Assembly (NCBI RefSeq): GCF_963678635.1
Contig: NC_087065.1
Coordinates: 49,307,011 to 49,371,010, forward strand
Direction: 5' to 3'
From: Symsagittifera roscoffensis
Lineage: Eukaryota > Xenacoelomorpha > Acoela > Convolutidae
Length of the DNA: 64,000 bases
The notes under the pieces were generated by a model that worked only from the letters and a program-made list of their open reading frames with translations, was not told the origin of the DNA and searched no databases. Of this stretch, positions 50,621 through 61,702 are shown one piece after another. How positions within the stretch are numbered: the stretch's first letter is position 1; the number at the start of each line of letters is the position of its first letter. The translations under genes and the position numbers were made by a program.

Positions 50621-51260
50621 TTTGTCCGGGGAGTGGGAGTTGGACTTACACACACTGAAAAATTGTTAATAAAAAATTAACTATTGCAAGAGAAACAGGT
50701 GATTTGGAGGCAGAGACAGATGAAGGCCCTAATAAACTAGATGTAGGGAGAATAGTAGAGTCAAATTTTCACTTGCCGATTGAATACTCGAGTAGCATAA
50801 TACTGAGAGATAGCGACTATATATTTACGGATAGGACGTGTGCGATAGCTATCACCGCAGATATGGGCTTTAGATAAGCATTAGCAGCCGATTTCAGGAG
50901 GGAGTACAAGAACATAGACGTTTTATGCAAGCAAAGATCAGGAATAGGGGATGTAGCAGCTTTGCCACCGGCGGTATCGCACATAACAGGGAAGTGTTTT
51001 TGCTTTTTGGTGATGAGGGTGACGAAAAAGCAGCACGTGGACCCTGAAGATTTGGGTTTACCCCTGACAGGACTAAGAGATTTCCTAGTGTAAAGGGGAG
51101 TGAAAGAACTCTCGCTTCCTGTGTACGACCCGATCCGAGGATGACTGCATCTGCGGGAGCTGTACGTGCTGTTACACGTGATCTCTTAGGATACCAAAAG
51201 AAAAGTGTATCTACAAAAGAAGAATTATTTAAGTATAGGTTCATTATAGAAGGTTGGATC
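50621..51260 (+). pseudogene. Macro-like domain, unit C
   Basis: Plus frame: FVRGVGVGLTHTEK-like start (about 50625), then SSIILRDSDYIFTDRTCAIA, ITADMGFR, stop, ALAADFRREYKNIDVL, KCFCFLVMRVTKKQHVDPE, LTGLRDFLV, stop (TAA; TAG in A and B), RGVKELSLPVYDPIRG, stop. Same pattern as in A. The residue after KEL is Ser (Trp in A/B), closer to the TARG1 pattern L-S-M-P. Confidence 0.55.
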
Positions 51261-52470
51261 TGTTATGTGTTATGTCATTAGGATTATGGGCGTGGAGGGG
51301 TTGGTGACCACGAGTACTCAAGCAATCTTTTCGGGAAAAGGTCCAAAGCGTGGACTGTGCTTCTTAGATCATTTTCCAAAATTTTCTATTGACTTGAACT
51401 TTGATATATCTTAAAATCATAAGTTTTTGTTCTGACTGCTTTAAAAAATGAGTGTCAGTGTGAACTTGGAGCAGTACTGTCAGATGTGATATTAATGACT
51501 TCTTTTCTTGAATCTGGTTAATCGAAATTAGTCTCCAAATCTCAAATTTTTGCGAGTCAATTTATCGAAATCATACAATCAAACTGAACCAGAATGGGAA
51601 ACTTTGACAAACTGATGGAATTACGCAAGGCATGTCATAGACGAGCTCTCTCGTCGGCTAGTGGCATGAGGACCGCACCACCTCCTAGGGCATGACAACC
51701 GTGAGGACCGCACCACGGAATTCTCGCTGATGGCAGTTTGGGCCGAGTTTGCGGATCATGAGATGGAGGACTAGAGCGCTCTCTGGAAGCGACTTGGCGC
51801 GCGAACTTGGGGTGGGTATCGCGGGAACGTAGCAGCCTGGAGAGATGACTGTCCCAGCCAGGCTTGGGGCCCGGCTTTAGGAAGAGACATCAAGCGTTCC
51901 ACCAAGAAAGCTGTAGTACCAGCCAAGAAAGCCAGAGTAGAAAAAAAATTACAAACAAACGAGACAATGGAAGAAATGAACGAGACGATGGACGAGTTGG
52001 ACCGATTGAGAAAGACCTTGGCCAGAAGTCAAGAGGGAAGAGATATGCGGAGGAGACTATTTGAGGACTGCAACAAGAAGCAAGGAGAAAAGATAGAAGG
52101 CTTGAGTCAAGAGTATAAGGAGCGATCAGAACAATTGGGCATAGCAAAAGCGGAACAACTGTTACCTGCAGTAAACCTTCCCCTTGGGCAATCGCCGATG
52201 GAGCTACTGACACCTCACGACCTGAGTCAGACAACTGAAGTGCAAGTCCGAACAATCGCGGATCCAAGCGACACCCTGGGTTATCCAGTTAATGAGAGAA
52301 TGATGAGGTAGCTTGTGGAAACCGCTGGTCGACTCGTGGCCTACAGGAATGCGCCAGGCTCCGGGTTGACTGCACTCTATGGAACATTTGACGATACCGG
52401 CAGAGTAGAACTCTCCTCGGAAATAATAAAGAAAACAGAACATAGAGCTGCTACGACAACGGAGTCCTGA
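51261..52470 (+). pseudogene. Spacer and coiled-coil part of second ORF, unit C
   Basis: The spacer is like A 37561-37907. The ORF starts MGNFDKLMELRKA at 51596; a deletion/rearrangement near 51660-51690 shortens the LLAGDYAQDDP stretch (gaggaccgcaccac duplicated). 51967-52311 is open: MDELDRLRKTLARSQEGRDM, EGLSQEYKERSEQLGIAKAE. As in A and B it leads to the SGNH domain. Confidence 0.5.
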
Positions 52471-52540
52471 AAAATCTCCAAAAGAAAGATGAAAATGAAG
52501 AAAGTTTAACGTGTTTTTAACATACAAGAAAAACCAGATC

Positions 52541-53160
52541 ATGAATAGCTTCACGGGAGTCCAGGACATGGACATGCGAGCATGTTTTATTGGGTGAACT
52601 TGGAATCCAGCAGTGAATATGCAGCAACCACCCCATGGCACGTCACATTTGATATTGGGCGATAGCCTCGTGAGAGTTTTACAGAATATGAGACCCTCAT
52701 GGATCACTACGGTGTTGGCATTCAGTGGTGCTAGAGTAGCAGCTATATGTGGTCCAGCTGATGACCCCGGGAAAATTGTAGGCGTGATGATTTTGATAGG
52801 CACCAACAAAGTGTCTAGAAGCCCAGATCAGAACAGGGTCAATGGGTTGCACAGCTAGTTTCCTTGTTTAATGCGATGTGACAGAAGTTTTGGTATGCGG
52901 TACTGACTGTCTGCACAATACCAATGAAGTCAAGAACACAGTCAGCTACAGCAATGAGACACAAAGAAAGAGTCGTGAGGTGGAATAACATAGTGCTTAC
53001 TCAAGCAAGTCGCAATGCTCGACGATGTATTCTTTTGGAACTTGGAGCCCGAAGTGAGATCTCTGGATCAAGCCCAATTCACCACGGATGGATACACTTT
53101 GACAGCATAGAAGGGAAAACCGGGACAAACTGTGATCTCCAGGAGTGACTAGAGAAGTTA
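52541..53160 (+). pseudogene. SGNH/GDSL hydrolase-like domain, unit C
   Basis: HLILGDSLVRVLQNM, TTVLAFSGARVAAICG and LIGTNKVSRSPD, then VVRWNNIVLTQASRNARRC, LLELGARSEISGS, IHHGWIHFDSIEG. The TNKVSRS phrase is closer to M (TNDVSRG) than A/B (TNKVYRS). Block III Asp-to-Lys and the block V frameshift are shared with A and B. A stop follows RACFIG early (about 52596). Confidence 0.7.
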
Positions 53161-54372
53161 GAGGTTGAGCTATTTGACACCAGATCGTTGAGGACCGAGG
53201 AAAGGTCGAACATGCCGGCAATATCAACTTTTGTGCCACTTAATCTGTAGACGCGTCTAGGGTCAGTCCACGCCGTGCCACAAGTAATGCAGAGATCGAG
53301 TGAGCAAGACCAGATGTCAGGTGGGGTGGACCGACTAGTAGAAGCACCAGCGAGGAGGACTAATCATCCCCGACGAGGAGTGTTACCAGTCAATCAGAGG
53401 GACACGACCTCAGGAACCTCTAGATCAGAAACGACGACGACTGTGAGAAGGGAAGAGCGCCCACCGGATACAAGTTGCCTGATGTGGTCAAGACCCATAC
53501 CTTCCCCTTGGCCCATTTACAAACCGGTTTTGTTTAAATTCAATCTCCAAGCAGTAAACTTTGCAGGTGATGCGATGAGAATGCTGAACGGTGCGAAGTT
53601 TTCAATAAACGGACTGTACTCGATCGTAGGAGTGGACTGGCTGGTTGATAGCGGCGGATATCAACTTTAGCTCATCAAAAGCATTGAGTTTGGCTGACCT
53701 CGAGGGACTGCCCTCGAACAACACCATGGGTCCCATGAAAGCCCGATCATTGCAAGATGTACGAAAGAATCACAGCGAACAAACAATTGAAGAGAGACCG
53801 GGAAGGTTCTTGACAACGAGAGCACCCACTGGACAACATGTGAAGATGTTCAAACAGGTGCGAGCACCTCCAGCTCATGTAAAGGAGAGAGCTTACCCAA
53901 AACAAGTTGCGCAAGAGGGTGATGTGGAACGATTTGGTGACTTGAATTTCAAAATTGACGAAATCATCTTTGCTGCCTATGACAAACAGAGAAGAGAAAA
54001 TCCAAAATACTAGTGATTGCGAGCTCGGACTTTGTCCAAGTCCTCGTTCTGGCCAGATGTGATTATGTTAGCAGGAACCCAATCGATATCATTGACAATA
54101 ACGGTTCAACGAAAAACTGAGATGAATCCAATAACGGTTGTTTTTGCCGGCATCAACGATCATTTGCATAGCAGTGAACCAGCGACGGCAGAGGCTGCTG
54201 TGTGGCCAGCAATCAAAGACGTTCTGGAGTCCATGGGGTATTTCTGGCAACTCTGATTGAAGTGGTCTCAGATTTTTTGCTTCCACTTCCCGATGACAAT
54301 CGTAAAAGGACAGTGGACTTGTCAAATGATCGGTGGTTCCGAGGGATGGAAGTCAAGAAGGAAGAAAATAAG

Positions 54373-54411
<39 letters not shown>

Positions 54412-54420
54412 GCGCGCGCT
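53161..54420 (+). pseudogene. Post-SGNH segments and microsatellite, unit C
   Basis: 53275-53670, 53645-54013 and 54017-54256 correspond to A 39621-40610; the last includes VVFAGINDHLHSSEPATAEA and AVWPAIKDVLESMGYFW. The (GA)n(GC)n microsatellite lies at 54370-54420 and is longer than in A and B. It continues into the helix-rich ORF as in B. Confidence 0.5.
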
Positions 54421-55370
54421 AAAGAAACAGAAGCTCACTTGAAAGCTATGGTTTTGCGAACGAAACCGGAGCCGAACAAGTGATTGCACTCGACTCCTCG
54501 AGTAACAGAATAAGGCATAAACGCTTTTGAGCGAGGTGCACCGATGATATTAAAAATCCACGCTTATATCGTGAAAGAATTAAAACTGGCGGAGAGCGAA
54601 GGAGAAAACTCAACGAAACTCGTGGATAAGATGAACCAGACGACATTGAGGCATTTTGAACTGAGAACGTACGAGGAGAGGAAGGTTTTGAGAGCACGGA
54701 TAGTATGTTGGAAGTGTTGGGAGCGGGATGGACCGCGTCTTTCCTGGCAGAAATCTACCCTGGATTTTCTCGCTATCTAATACTGGAATTCCTCAAAATC
54801 GTTACCGAACTGTCCATTGCGGTGATTTTGGGGGTGTTTGTGACGTTCGGATCAGAAAATTTCAGAAAGGAATCAGCCGTGCTGCTGACTGAAGGCATAC
54901 AGAAACTCCGATTTGACGGTCTTTTGACTATGATTGCCATAACAGTTGGAAGGCTATGAGAGCTGATGAACATGTTATCCCGAACAATTGAGGGAGAATG
55001 TAAAGAAGTTTGACATGAAAAGGGCCACATCTTTTTGGATAAGGATGCAGTTCTTGTGGCCCACTCTAATTCAAAACCTGTTGCAGCAGAATCGTTCTGG
55101 CACAGGAGAAGATAAGGTGTTTGGAAGAGAGGAGGACGTTCGACGTTATCTAGGAGGCATTCCCTCACTCAACTATTTGTGCCTAGCTATGTGGACAGAT
55201 ATCCTAGCAATGATCAGGGGCATCAGCGAGTTTGTGACGGTAAGATATGATCTTGCCGTGACGTTCGCGTTCCCTGACACGAAAGTAGAAGCTAACAGTA
55301 GGTCGGTGTTGCTTTCGACCCTCATTTCATCAGTGGGCGGGAGTACACTCAATTGATGCGTACAGAATGT
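54421..55370 (+). pseudogene. Helix-rich protein, first part, unit C
   Basis: 54544-54780: helical charged start (IVKELKLAESEGENSTKLVD). 54705-54959: SRYLILEFLKIVTELSIAVI, FVTFGSENFRKESAVLLTEG, IQKLRFDGLLTMIAI. 54988-55356 (122 codons): TGEDKVFGREEDVRRYLGGI, PSLNYLCLAMWTDILAMIRG, ISEFVTVRYDLAVTFAFPDT, KVEANSRSVLLSTLISSVGG. More intact than B. The hydrophobic stretch and LRxDGxLTxI motif are shared with M. Unknown function. Confidence 0.55.
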
Positions 55371-56345
55371 ACTGCGTGAAGCGATGAGAGAAGATTTGCT
55401 GTTTGGGAAACTAGCAGTGTCTGATATGACGGCGGTGAATTTCAATAACTCTTTTTACGATGGAATGGTTGAAATGGACAGAGGGCATCTTCAAGTATTC
55501 CCAAAGCTCTGGAATTTACAAAATTATGTAAGACGAACGGTGAGATAACTAGGATTTCTCGATTAATAGCCTTGTATCAGAAAGTGAGGAAAGAATTAGA
55601 AGACTGGGAAATTACAAGAAGCTATCAGAAGAAAATACCAAATTTGCTCTAATCCTTAGGATATTGCTCGGAGTAGACTCCGTAGTACACACTCCCAGGC
55701 TAAAAGTGTTTGAAATCAACAAGAGAAGGATGGCAAAGTTCTCTGGTTCGATGGACCCGTGTTTTGTAAGTAAAAACGCTGCCGTGCTGCACCAAACGCA
55801 GTTCGCGAAGAGAAGAATGAGCAACGCAGCAACTCCTACACCTAATAGGGCCAAATTGGACCTGCGCCAACCATTATGAGGAGAAAGCAGATTTACAGGA
55901 GGCTGCACTGAGAGTCCTGAATGTGAGGCCAGAGATGGGAATAAATGGGAAGCTGCTGACTGGAACTGCTCTAGCGCCCTTCGGCTGCGAAGAGGTTGTG
56001 ATATGGTACGGGGAACGTGAATACCGGTCATCAGGTGAGCTGATCGTACCGAAGCTACCAGCCGAAACCATGAAAGATGAACAGGAACCTTCAGGATCGG
56101 GGAGAGTAGAGAGCGAGACGAAGAAGAACAATAAGACCGTCAGCTGGAAGAGCCATTGGAGCAATATCCTGACCAAGCGGGAAAGGATGATGACAAAGCC
56201 TCAGTTGGGGGTGCGACAGAAAAAGAAACGTCGTAGGACAGCTAACTCCAGTGGAAAACAATCTAATGAGAGTTCCGGAGACAGGCTCGATAGACGAGCC
56301 AACCGGTGCACACATGGAGATGATGGAATACAAGAACGCGGCTAG
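55371..56345 (+). pseudogene. Helix-rich protein, second part and basic tail, unit C
   Basis: REDLLFGKLAVSDMTAVNFN and MDRGHLQVFPKLWNLQNYV (55388-55530), then 55664-55879: VVHTPRLKVFEINKRRMAKF, SGSMDPCFVSKNAAVLHQTQ, matching M 10620-10560 (LHARATVERQQREF, DPMFIGYSAAVYF). 55923-56345 (140 codons): GINGKLLTGTALAPFGCEEV, ELIVPKLPAETMKDEQEPSG, then a basic tail (KKKRRRTANSSGKQ) that could be a nuclear localisation signal. Unknown function. Confidence 0.5.
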
Positions 56346-57165
56346 AGGAATGCACACGGAGGCGGTGGATTAACTGGTGAGTTTGCCGTGGATGGCATTT
56401 ATACTACGATACTTTAAGAAGAAATGCGAACTGCCCCGAAGGTACATTCTCTGATAGCAATACTGTGCGTCAGAACTGAGCTGCTTGAAGTATGTCGGGA
56501 CTGATGATGGGAGAGTATGACTCGGAAGAAAGAAAAAAAGTCGAAAGAAGAAAAGGTGCTTTTGATGACGCATTTAAGAGACCTGATGATCTGTGATGCA
56601 GCAGCAGTAGCGAGTGTGAAATGGCGAGACACTCTCTGTTTCGCCTGAGCCTTGCTGGAATAGATGTCTGTGCCAGCGCCAAACACCTGTACAAAAAAGC
56701 TGAGAAAAGGCAGTGAACTGGCGAAGACCATGATCCTACAAGTGTTAGTAGATGTTCACCAAAGCAAGCCACTGAGAGTGAACATGAAAGAACATGTGGA
56801 GCTAGAATCCTTGAGAAAGATCCATGAAACAGATCCAAGGAGCTAAGGCTCACGAAGGACTCGATGGGGGCACTGCCTATGTCCACTGAATTATGTGGAC
56901 CGATCAGAAAGAATTCATGCCACTATGAAGACAAATGCTATTGCTAACTCGACTATGAACAAGCTTTGTTACTGAGATTCTGGTTGTCGAGAATATCAAC
57001 GGTAAGAATTTTTGCCAGTCAGCCAGTCAAGCTTGGAATTGTATTGGAAGAAAAGGTTGCACCCTGCATACCGAGATCTGACAACTGAGTGGAGTTTGGA
57101 TTGGGATTCTCAGATGAAAAATTGAGGACAAGCTTAATGGTACAGCGAGAATCATTGAAATCATC
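56346..57165 (+). pseudogene. Start of 3' ORF group, unit C
   Basis: Frame-broken. Short plus stretch 56664-56846 (SVPAPNTCTKKLRKGSELAK) and others with no clear counterpart in M by eye. Position corresponds to M 8857-8040. No domain recognised; open stretches on the minus strand here look like shadows. Confidence 0.3.
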
Positions 57166-57750
57166 ATGGTGCCCGAGTCCAAACTTCAATTCCATACTGC
57201 GAGCGACACTGGATATAAAAAAAAACTGAATGCAGATTGCGATTTGCGTGATCTCAACACCATCTACAATATGATGACTACAGCCACTAGGAGCAACCGA
57301 GAGAAGACCGTGCAGTTGCCTGGCTGGGGACCAGATGACTGGGTTAAACGTGGTAGCTGCCTAGCGAAGGTCTGTTGAGTAGAAGGTCACATATGTCGGG
57401 GTCTTGACTGCGTAAAAACACTTGCGAGACAAGATAAGCAACTGATGATATTGTTTGAAAATAAAGTGATAAAATTAAAAAGGAAACAATTTAACCGCAG
57501 GTTGTCATGGAGGAACTGAAGTGAATCTGTTGACTGTGCTCGGATTCTACGGCATGTTTGGTTCTTTGGAGCCACTTTTGTATCTATAACAAAAACATAG
57601 GTAAAAACGTTTCCGGGAGTTTTGCAGATTGAGCAGAAGCATATCGGAAAAAGGAGAGAAGCGATAGAACTGGAGATGAACATGAGGCAAAGTGAATCAT
57701 ATCGCAGACCGTCTTGAGTTCGATACCTGGTAGGCTTGACGATGGATCCA
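57166..57750 (+). pseudogene. 3' ORF group segment, unit C
   Basis: 57166-57378: MVPESKLQFHTASDTGYKKK, LNADCDLRDLNTIYNMMTTA, LPGWGPDDWVKRGSC. Related in order and pattern to M 8110-7870 (VIGVPRSNKRVELK; DLGNLNVVHKLI). The following 57390-57735 is broken. Unknown function. Confidence 0.4.
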
Positions 57751-58430
57751 ATATGCAAAAGCCGATATCCAGTACTCTTCGTGAAGAGCACAAGGACGAT
57801 AGTGGATCAAGGTTTTTTATTGCCAAAATGTTTAAGACTTGCGAGGATATCAGAGAAATCTTATGAGTTACTTTGTAAGATGTTTTCCGTAGTTCCGGAA
57901 AGAACCAATGACGAATTAGAGCCGATACTTGGAAAGAAGTTCAATGGATATGCTAGTGCGAACTTTAACGATTTTGAAAGATAAAATCAGAAATCATCAA
58001 CAGCAACGGATCATAATGCAGTAGATGACAGTGACAAAATCCACCGAGTGATGATGGAAGTGGAACCACTGCTGGAAGCGTCAGGGAAACGAAATTGCAG
58101 AAGCATCTTTTTAAAGCATACTGAGTTCCCATGTCCTTGTTTGCTACAATCATGGTGACATAATGGGCAAAGTAATCTGTTGTTGATCTGGGACTCTGGA
58201 TTTTTGCTCTCCATGGGTTTACCAGACTCATCACTGCTTATAACAATAGTGATAGTTGGAGTTATGATGGCGATTCGATGGCTGGAAGCTCATGTTAGAG
58301 AAAACACTAGAGAGGAAGCACCGACCGAAGAACAGTTGGAAGAACTTAATTGTATAACAATTTTTTTTTTGCCGAGACGATGCGCAAAATCTTGAAAATT
58401 CTGATGGAGGTAATGAAACAATGGGTGAGA
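57736..58430 (+). pseudogene. PKCxRLAR segment of 3' ORF group, unit C
   Basis: 57736-57984 (82 codons): TRTIVDQGFLLPKCLRLARI, SEKSYELLCKMFSVVPERTN, DELEPILGKKFNGY, matching M 7400-7260 (DKAFSIPKCVRLARM, LLRKILGAVPED). After a frame change VMMEVEPLLEASGKRNCRSI matches M 7160-7100. 58180-58395 has LPDSSLLITIVIVGVMMAIR (hydrophobic). This is the clearest proof that element C extends to about 58.5 kb. Confidence 0.6.
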
Positions 58431-58535
58431 AGACGACTAATGCCATGGCTCAGAACAAACTTGTCTGCCTGGTTGTACTAGATGCCATGGCTCAGAGCCA
58501 ACTTGTCTGCCTGGTTGGACTAGATGGAACAGTAA
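58431..58535. repeat. 44-bp tandem duplication
   Basis: The block atgccatggctcagaacaaa to ttgtactag is repeated immediately as atgccatggctcagagccaa to ttggactag. Private to unit C; not seen in M. Confidence 0.75.
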
Positions 58536-59089
58536 CAATAACCTAATGACAAGATGCAAAAAATGAACGATGAACAAAGAGGAGCAAAAAAAACTCAGAA
58601 TTGTTTTGTGTGAGAAAAATGAGCCATCAAGCTTGAAATTGAAACTTGATAATTGAAAAAATTTAACTTATTTTGATTTTAATTTCGCTGCTTTTATTCA
58701 TTTTCATTGTGGCTTTGTTTAGTGTGTTTAGAGGCGCTTACAGTTAACTTAGAAAGTCTTGATTGGAAAGTGTGTGTGAATTGTTCTAGCATGGATGATT
58801 CTTTTTAATCATTTAAAAAGTTTGTTCACTTAGTGGTGAAATGAAAGACTTGGACAATGTCTTGAGGAAGGAGATTATTTCAACGTTCCTCTAACTACCG
58901 AGTTTTTTTAGTTTTATCATTCAGGACCATTAAAAACTAATTTTCCGAAGAGAAGAAGCATAGTAGGATAATTTTAGTTTGTTGGTTGGCAGGACCGTCC
59001 TGCGTCCCAACAATTTTAACCCTAGGAGAAATAGTTTATACTTGAAACAATGACATCAAAGGTCACAAAAGATATTCTATCTTAGGTCT
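58536..59089. other. 3' flank of unit C, no gene seen
   Basis: AT-rich with no ORF. It should include the element's 3' end, but no LTR or polypurine tract was recognised. It ends where similarity to repeat X (4655) starts near cttgtcctgattattg. Confidence 0.4.
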
Positions 59090-59321
59090 TGTCCTGATTA
59101 TTGTTGGTTTTAACATTTTTTTTAGCCTACCGGACTGTCCTGAACAGAATATAAATTAACATCAAATTCGTTTTCAGATAATGAGAAGCTAGGAGTTGAG
59201 GGAAAGAGTTGATATCTACTGAACCAAACAATCGTAATAAAAAAATTAAGTAGTAGATTTAAAATTAGGAATGACCTCGTGGTCTGGTAATACTGAGACC
59301 AAGCCATAAAATTGTCTATTT

Positions 59322-59574
59322 TCTTATAGTAGTACGTCTCGATGTTTAAAAATAAAAAGAATTTCTAATCATTTATTTTCCACAAAAGTGGTGTAAGTCA
59401 AAATCAACAGCCTTTGTTTAACCGCATTTTTTTTACTTCATTTGAAAAGTTAAAAGTCATAAGTCAATACTGTTTCACTCCTTTCTCGAATTTGGCAGTT
59501 ACAGTTTCGTTTGGAGTCTTTTGGTTCTAAACAACCATGTCTGAAAATTGACCAATCACACGAGTATTTCAAAA
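59322..59574 (-). repeat. 3' LTR of copia element
   Basis: Matches 61714-61954 along its length (gacatggttg, ctccaaacgaaac..., gtctcgatgttt in plus-strand reading). On the minus strand it contains aaaataaatgatt with an AATAAA polyadenylation-like signal. It has an extra stretch (aaaagttaaaagtc) relative to the 5' LTR. Confidence 0.85.
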
Positions 59575-59583
59575 CTTCCCCTC
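59575..59583 (-). promoter_or_regulatory. Polypurine tract of copia element
   Basis: On the minus strand GAGGGGAAG directly precedes the 3' LTR start; the usual position for priming of plus-strand DNA synthesis. Confidence 0.8.
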
Positions 59584-59599
59584 AAAAGGCACTTCCAAA

Positions 59600-60110
59600 G
59601 AGTAGCTTGCATATCTGCGGCAAACGAACACTTGAAAGGCCTTCTGTCAGAAGATCTGCAATCATAACTGTAGTAGGAAGACATTTTAACGTCATCTTAC
59701 CAGAGCGAATTTGTTCTCAAACAATGTGTACTTTAAGGTTGATATGTTTGGCTCTCGATCTTGAAGCTGTTTCATGAGCTACAAAGATTGCTCCTTGGTT
59801 GTCACTAAACAAAATTGGGTAAGTAGTTTTATAGTTAACAGCCTCATATACATGTTTCAGGAACAAAAACTTCCTGAGCCAAAGCCGATAGAATCATATA
59901 TTCCGATTCACATGTAGATAATGATACCGAACGTTGTTTAGCAGTTCGCCAAAATACCGGTGAGTCTGACTCATTTAATTTAATAACCACGCCAGATACA
60001 GATTTTCTGGTCTTTACGTCGCCTGCCCAATCGGCATGAGTGTACGCAAAAACACCCAGACCATTATCATGTCGTGAATAAGAAAGGCAATAATTCGTGC
60101 CCTTTTAATA
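59600..60110 (-). pseudogene. Copia RNase H
   Basis: From about 60065 the minus frame reads GLGVFAYTHADWAGDVKTRK, SVSGVVIKLNESDSPVFW, KQRSVSLSTCESEYMILSAL, AQEV; after a frameshift YPILFSDNQGAIFVAHE and RAKHINLKVHI. These are the three acidic clusters (HADWAGD, CESEY, SDNQ) of copia RNase H. One frameshift near 59860 and one stop near 59710. Immediately upstream (60120-60170) the sequence jumps to integrase. Confidence 0.8.
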
Positions 60111-60169
60111 GCTTTTTAATAACTCTTTTTCTTAGGATGATAAAATCCAGTTACATTACAAGGTTGGAC

Positions 60170-60540
60170 CACCGTATTAAGAAAAAAACTGTAGTTCTGC
60201 TAACGAATTGCCTTTAGAGCCCACTAAATATACTGTTGCATATCATGAAAAATCGTCATTAAAAGATAATGCATATTTGTTTCCATGCAATGATTCCGGA
60301 AAAAGGTCAACAAACGTCACTGTGGACTAGTTCAAACTTTGGTCTTGCCCTAACTTGAGGGTTTTTAGATATGTCAGACGCAGATATCTTATATTGTGAA
60401 CACGTAGTACACTCATTGGTTGCCAATGAACCGGAAATAATTTTGCCATTTACTGCTTGATTTGAAATTTTCTTCAATGTTTCACAATACGCATATGAAA
60501 ATCTTACATGCAACTTAGCAATAGACAATGCCGACATATT
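60170..60540 (-). pseudogene. Copia integrase N-terminal region (GAG-pre-integrase type)
   Basis: 60537-60307: LSIAKLHVRFSYAYCETLKK with HVRFSYAY (degenerate H-x3-H, second His replaced) and NECTTCSQYKI (C-x2-C), then FELVHSDVC, the first catalytic Asp. Downstream in another frame FPESLHGNKYALSFNDDFS with a stop, matching the copia NKY-FIDDFSR motif. It stops at 60170; the rest of the core is deleted. Confidence 0.75.
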
Positions 60541-60701
60541 CGGCTCTTCTGCAATATGTGTAAACCAAAATAGACCATATCATTCAATAAAATAAACTTT
60601 TTGTTGTCCCGGACGTTTATGCGGACTTTGGTTAAAAATCACTGTGTTTCCTTGCTTAACTAGAAGTGAAACTGATATCAAATGAAACTTGAAGCTGGAG
60701 A

Positions 60702-61028
60702 TTAAACGTGTACTTTATTACAATCGTAGAATGGGAGGCAAACTTCTCCAATCTCATGTACTTGCTGTTGCGTCCCATCCCCATTTGTAATAAAAATCGC
60801 AATTCCGTCTCCTTCCGGCATCGAAAGCGTCTCGAACATTGATTTGCCTGGAATGATATGGTTTGTGCATCCACAGTCTATCACAATATCCATCGACCCA
60901 TTTGTTGCAGTTAGTGGTAAGACAGAGGAACCGCCTTGACGATTGCTCGAGTTTTGCTTGCTTACATGCTGCTTTTCATAGCACCTGTCAGCAGTGTGAT
61001 TGTTACGTCCACACTTTGTACAGTACAA
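60702..61028 (-). pseudogene. Copia zinc knuckle and protease
   Basis: A 108-codon ORF. CTKCGRNNHTADRC at the start is a perfect C-x2-C-x4-H-x4-C knuckle. Then SMDIVIDCGCTNHIIPGKSM: the copia protease motif D-S-G-C-T-N-H with Cys for Ser. Then GEVCLPFYDCN. Catalytic Asp is present. It is separated from the gag stretch (61068) by a short frame break. Confidence 0.85.
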
Positions 61029-61067
61029 GGTTTTCTTGTTTCCTTGTCCAGTTCCTCCATTGTATCG

Positions 61068-61652
61068 TCATCGGCAACTTCTATGAATTGCTGGAGCCGC
61101 AATGGACATAGAACTCGTATCTTGTTTGTTTGAGCTCCCCCCAAGTGATCGCTCAATCAGTGGCTCTTTCAATTGTAGATACGACATCTGCTGGAACTGT
61201 ATTACAGCTATGAATGAGTCGTATTCTTGTGGCAATGCATTGAGAACTATGGTTATTTTCAGGTTGCCGCTGATCTTTTCATCGGCAGATTGTAGTTTGA
61301 ACACAATGTTGTCCACTTTGCTCAGAAATTCTATCATCAATTCACCGGTCTTCTTGAGTTCCAGAAACTCTTGCCAAAGCACAATGATTTGGCTTGTCCA
61401 AATCTGCCCAAATACTTTTTGCAACTATTTCCATATTTCAAATCCATTCCTGTTATTCTGAGCAATGATCATCCGCGAAGTAGCATCATTGAGATGCATA
61501 ATAATTTCCTGATACAACTTCCTCTGAGCAGCATCTCTGTTGGCTTCGCTAACTTTTTCAGATTCTACATTTAGGTTTTTATCCTCAATATAAGCTAGGA
61601 ATCGTTCAAAACATACAGGAACATTTTCAAGTTTTCCATTGAAATTGAGCAT
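61068..61652 (-). pseudogene. Copia gag
   Basis: 61652-61425: MLNFNGKLENVPVCFERFLA, VSEANRDAAQRKLYQEIIMH, LNDATSRMIIAQNNRNGFEI; then 61424-61068: FLELKKTGELMIEFLSKVDN, ADEKISGNLKITIVLNALPQ, EYDSFIAVIQFQQMSYLQLK. This is the UBN2-type copia Gag, with the start ATG 62 bp downstream of the LTR/primer site. One stop between the two parts. Confidence 0.8.
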
Positions 61653-61702
61653 TTTCTTTTGTTCTTAATCCTTCATGAGTTTTGGTGCTTGGAAGCTTCA
61701 AT

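Larger units (their letters stand above)
32123..58550 (+). mobile_element. Composite plus-strand giant gypsy-like element with tandem units A, B, C
   Basis: A: about 32.1-40.75 kb (gag to the middle of the SGNH-side ORF). B: 40757-47520 (integrase spacer to helix-rich ORF). C: 47560-58550 (RT to 3' ORF group). A 35289-40750 matches B at an offset of 5468-5483. B and C match at offsets of about 7277 before and about 8171-8192 after the region deleted in A/B. All are on the plus strand. A has the only gag; C has the only 3' ORF group. Together they show the same order of domains as element M. Confidence 0.85.

Noticed and set aside
55612-56031. Minus-strand ORF of 139 codons with hydrophobic stretch
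   Set aside because: Antisense shadow of the helix-rich protein and basic tail of unit C.
46241-56345. Retroviral env after pol
   Set aside because: Hydrophobic segments exist in the helix-rich protein, but there is no signal peptide, furin-type site or fusion-peptide pattern in the plus-strand copies. The L1/L2 leader is a chimeric join.
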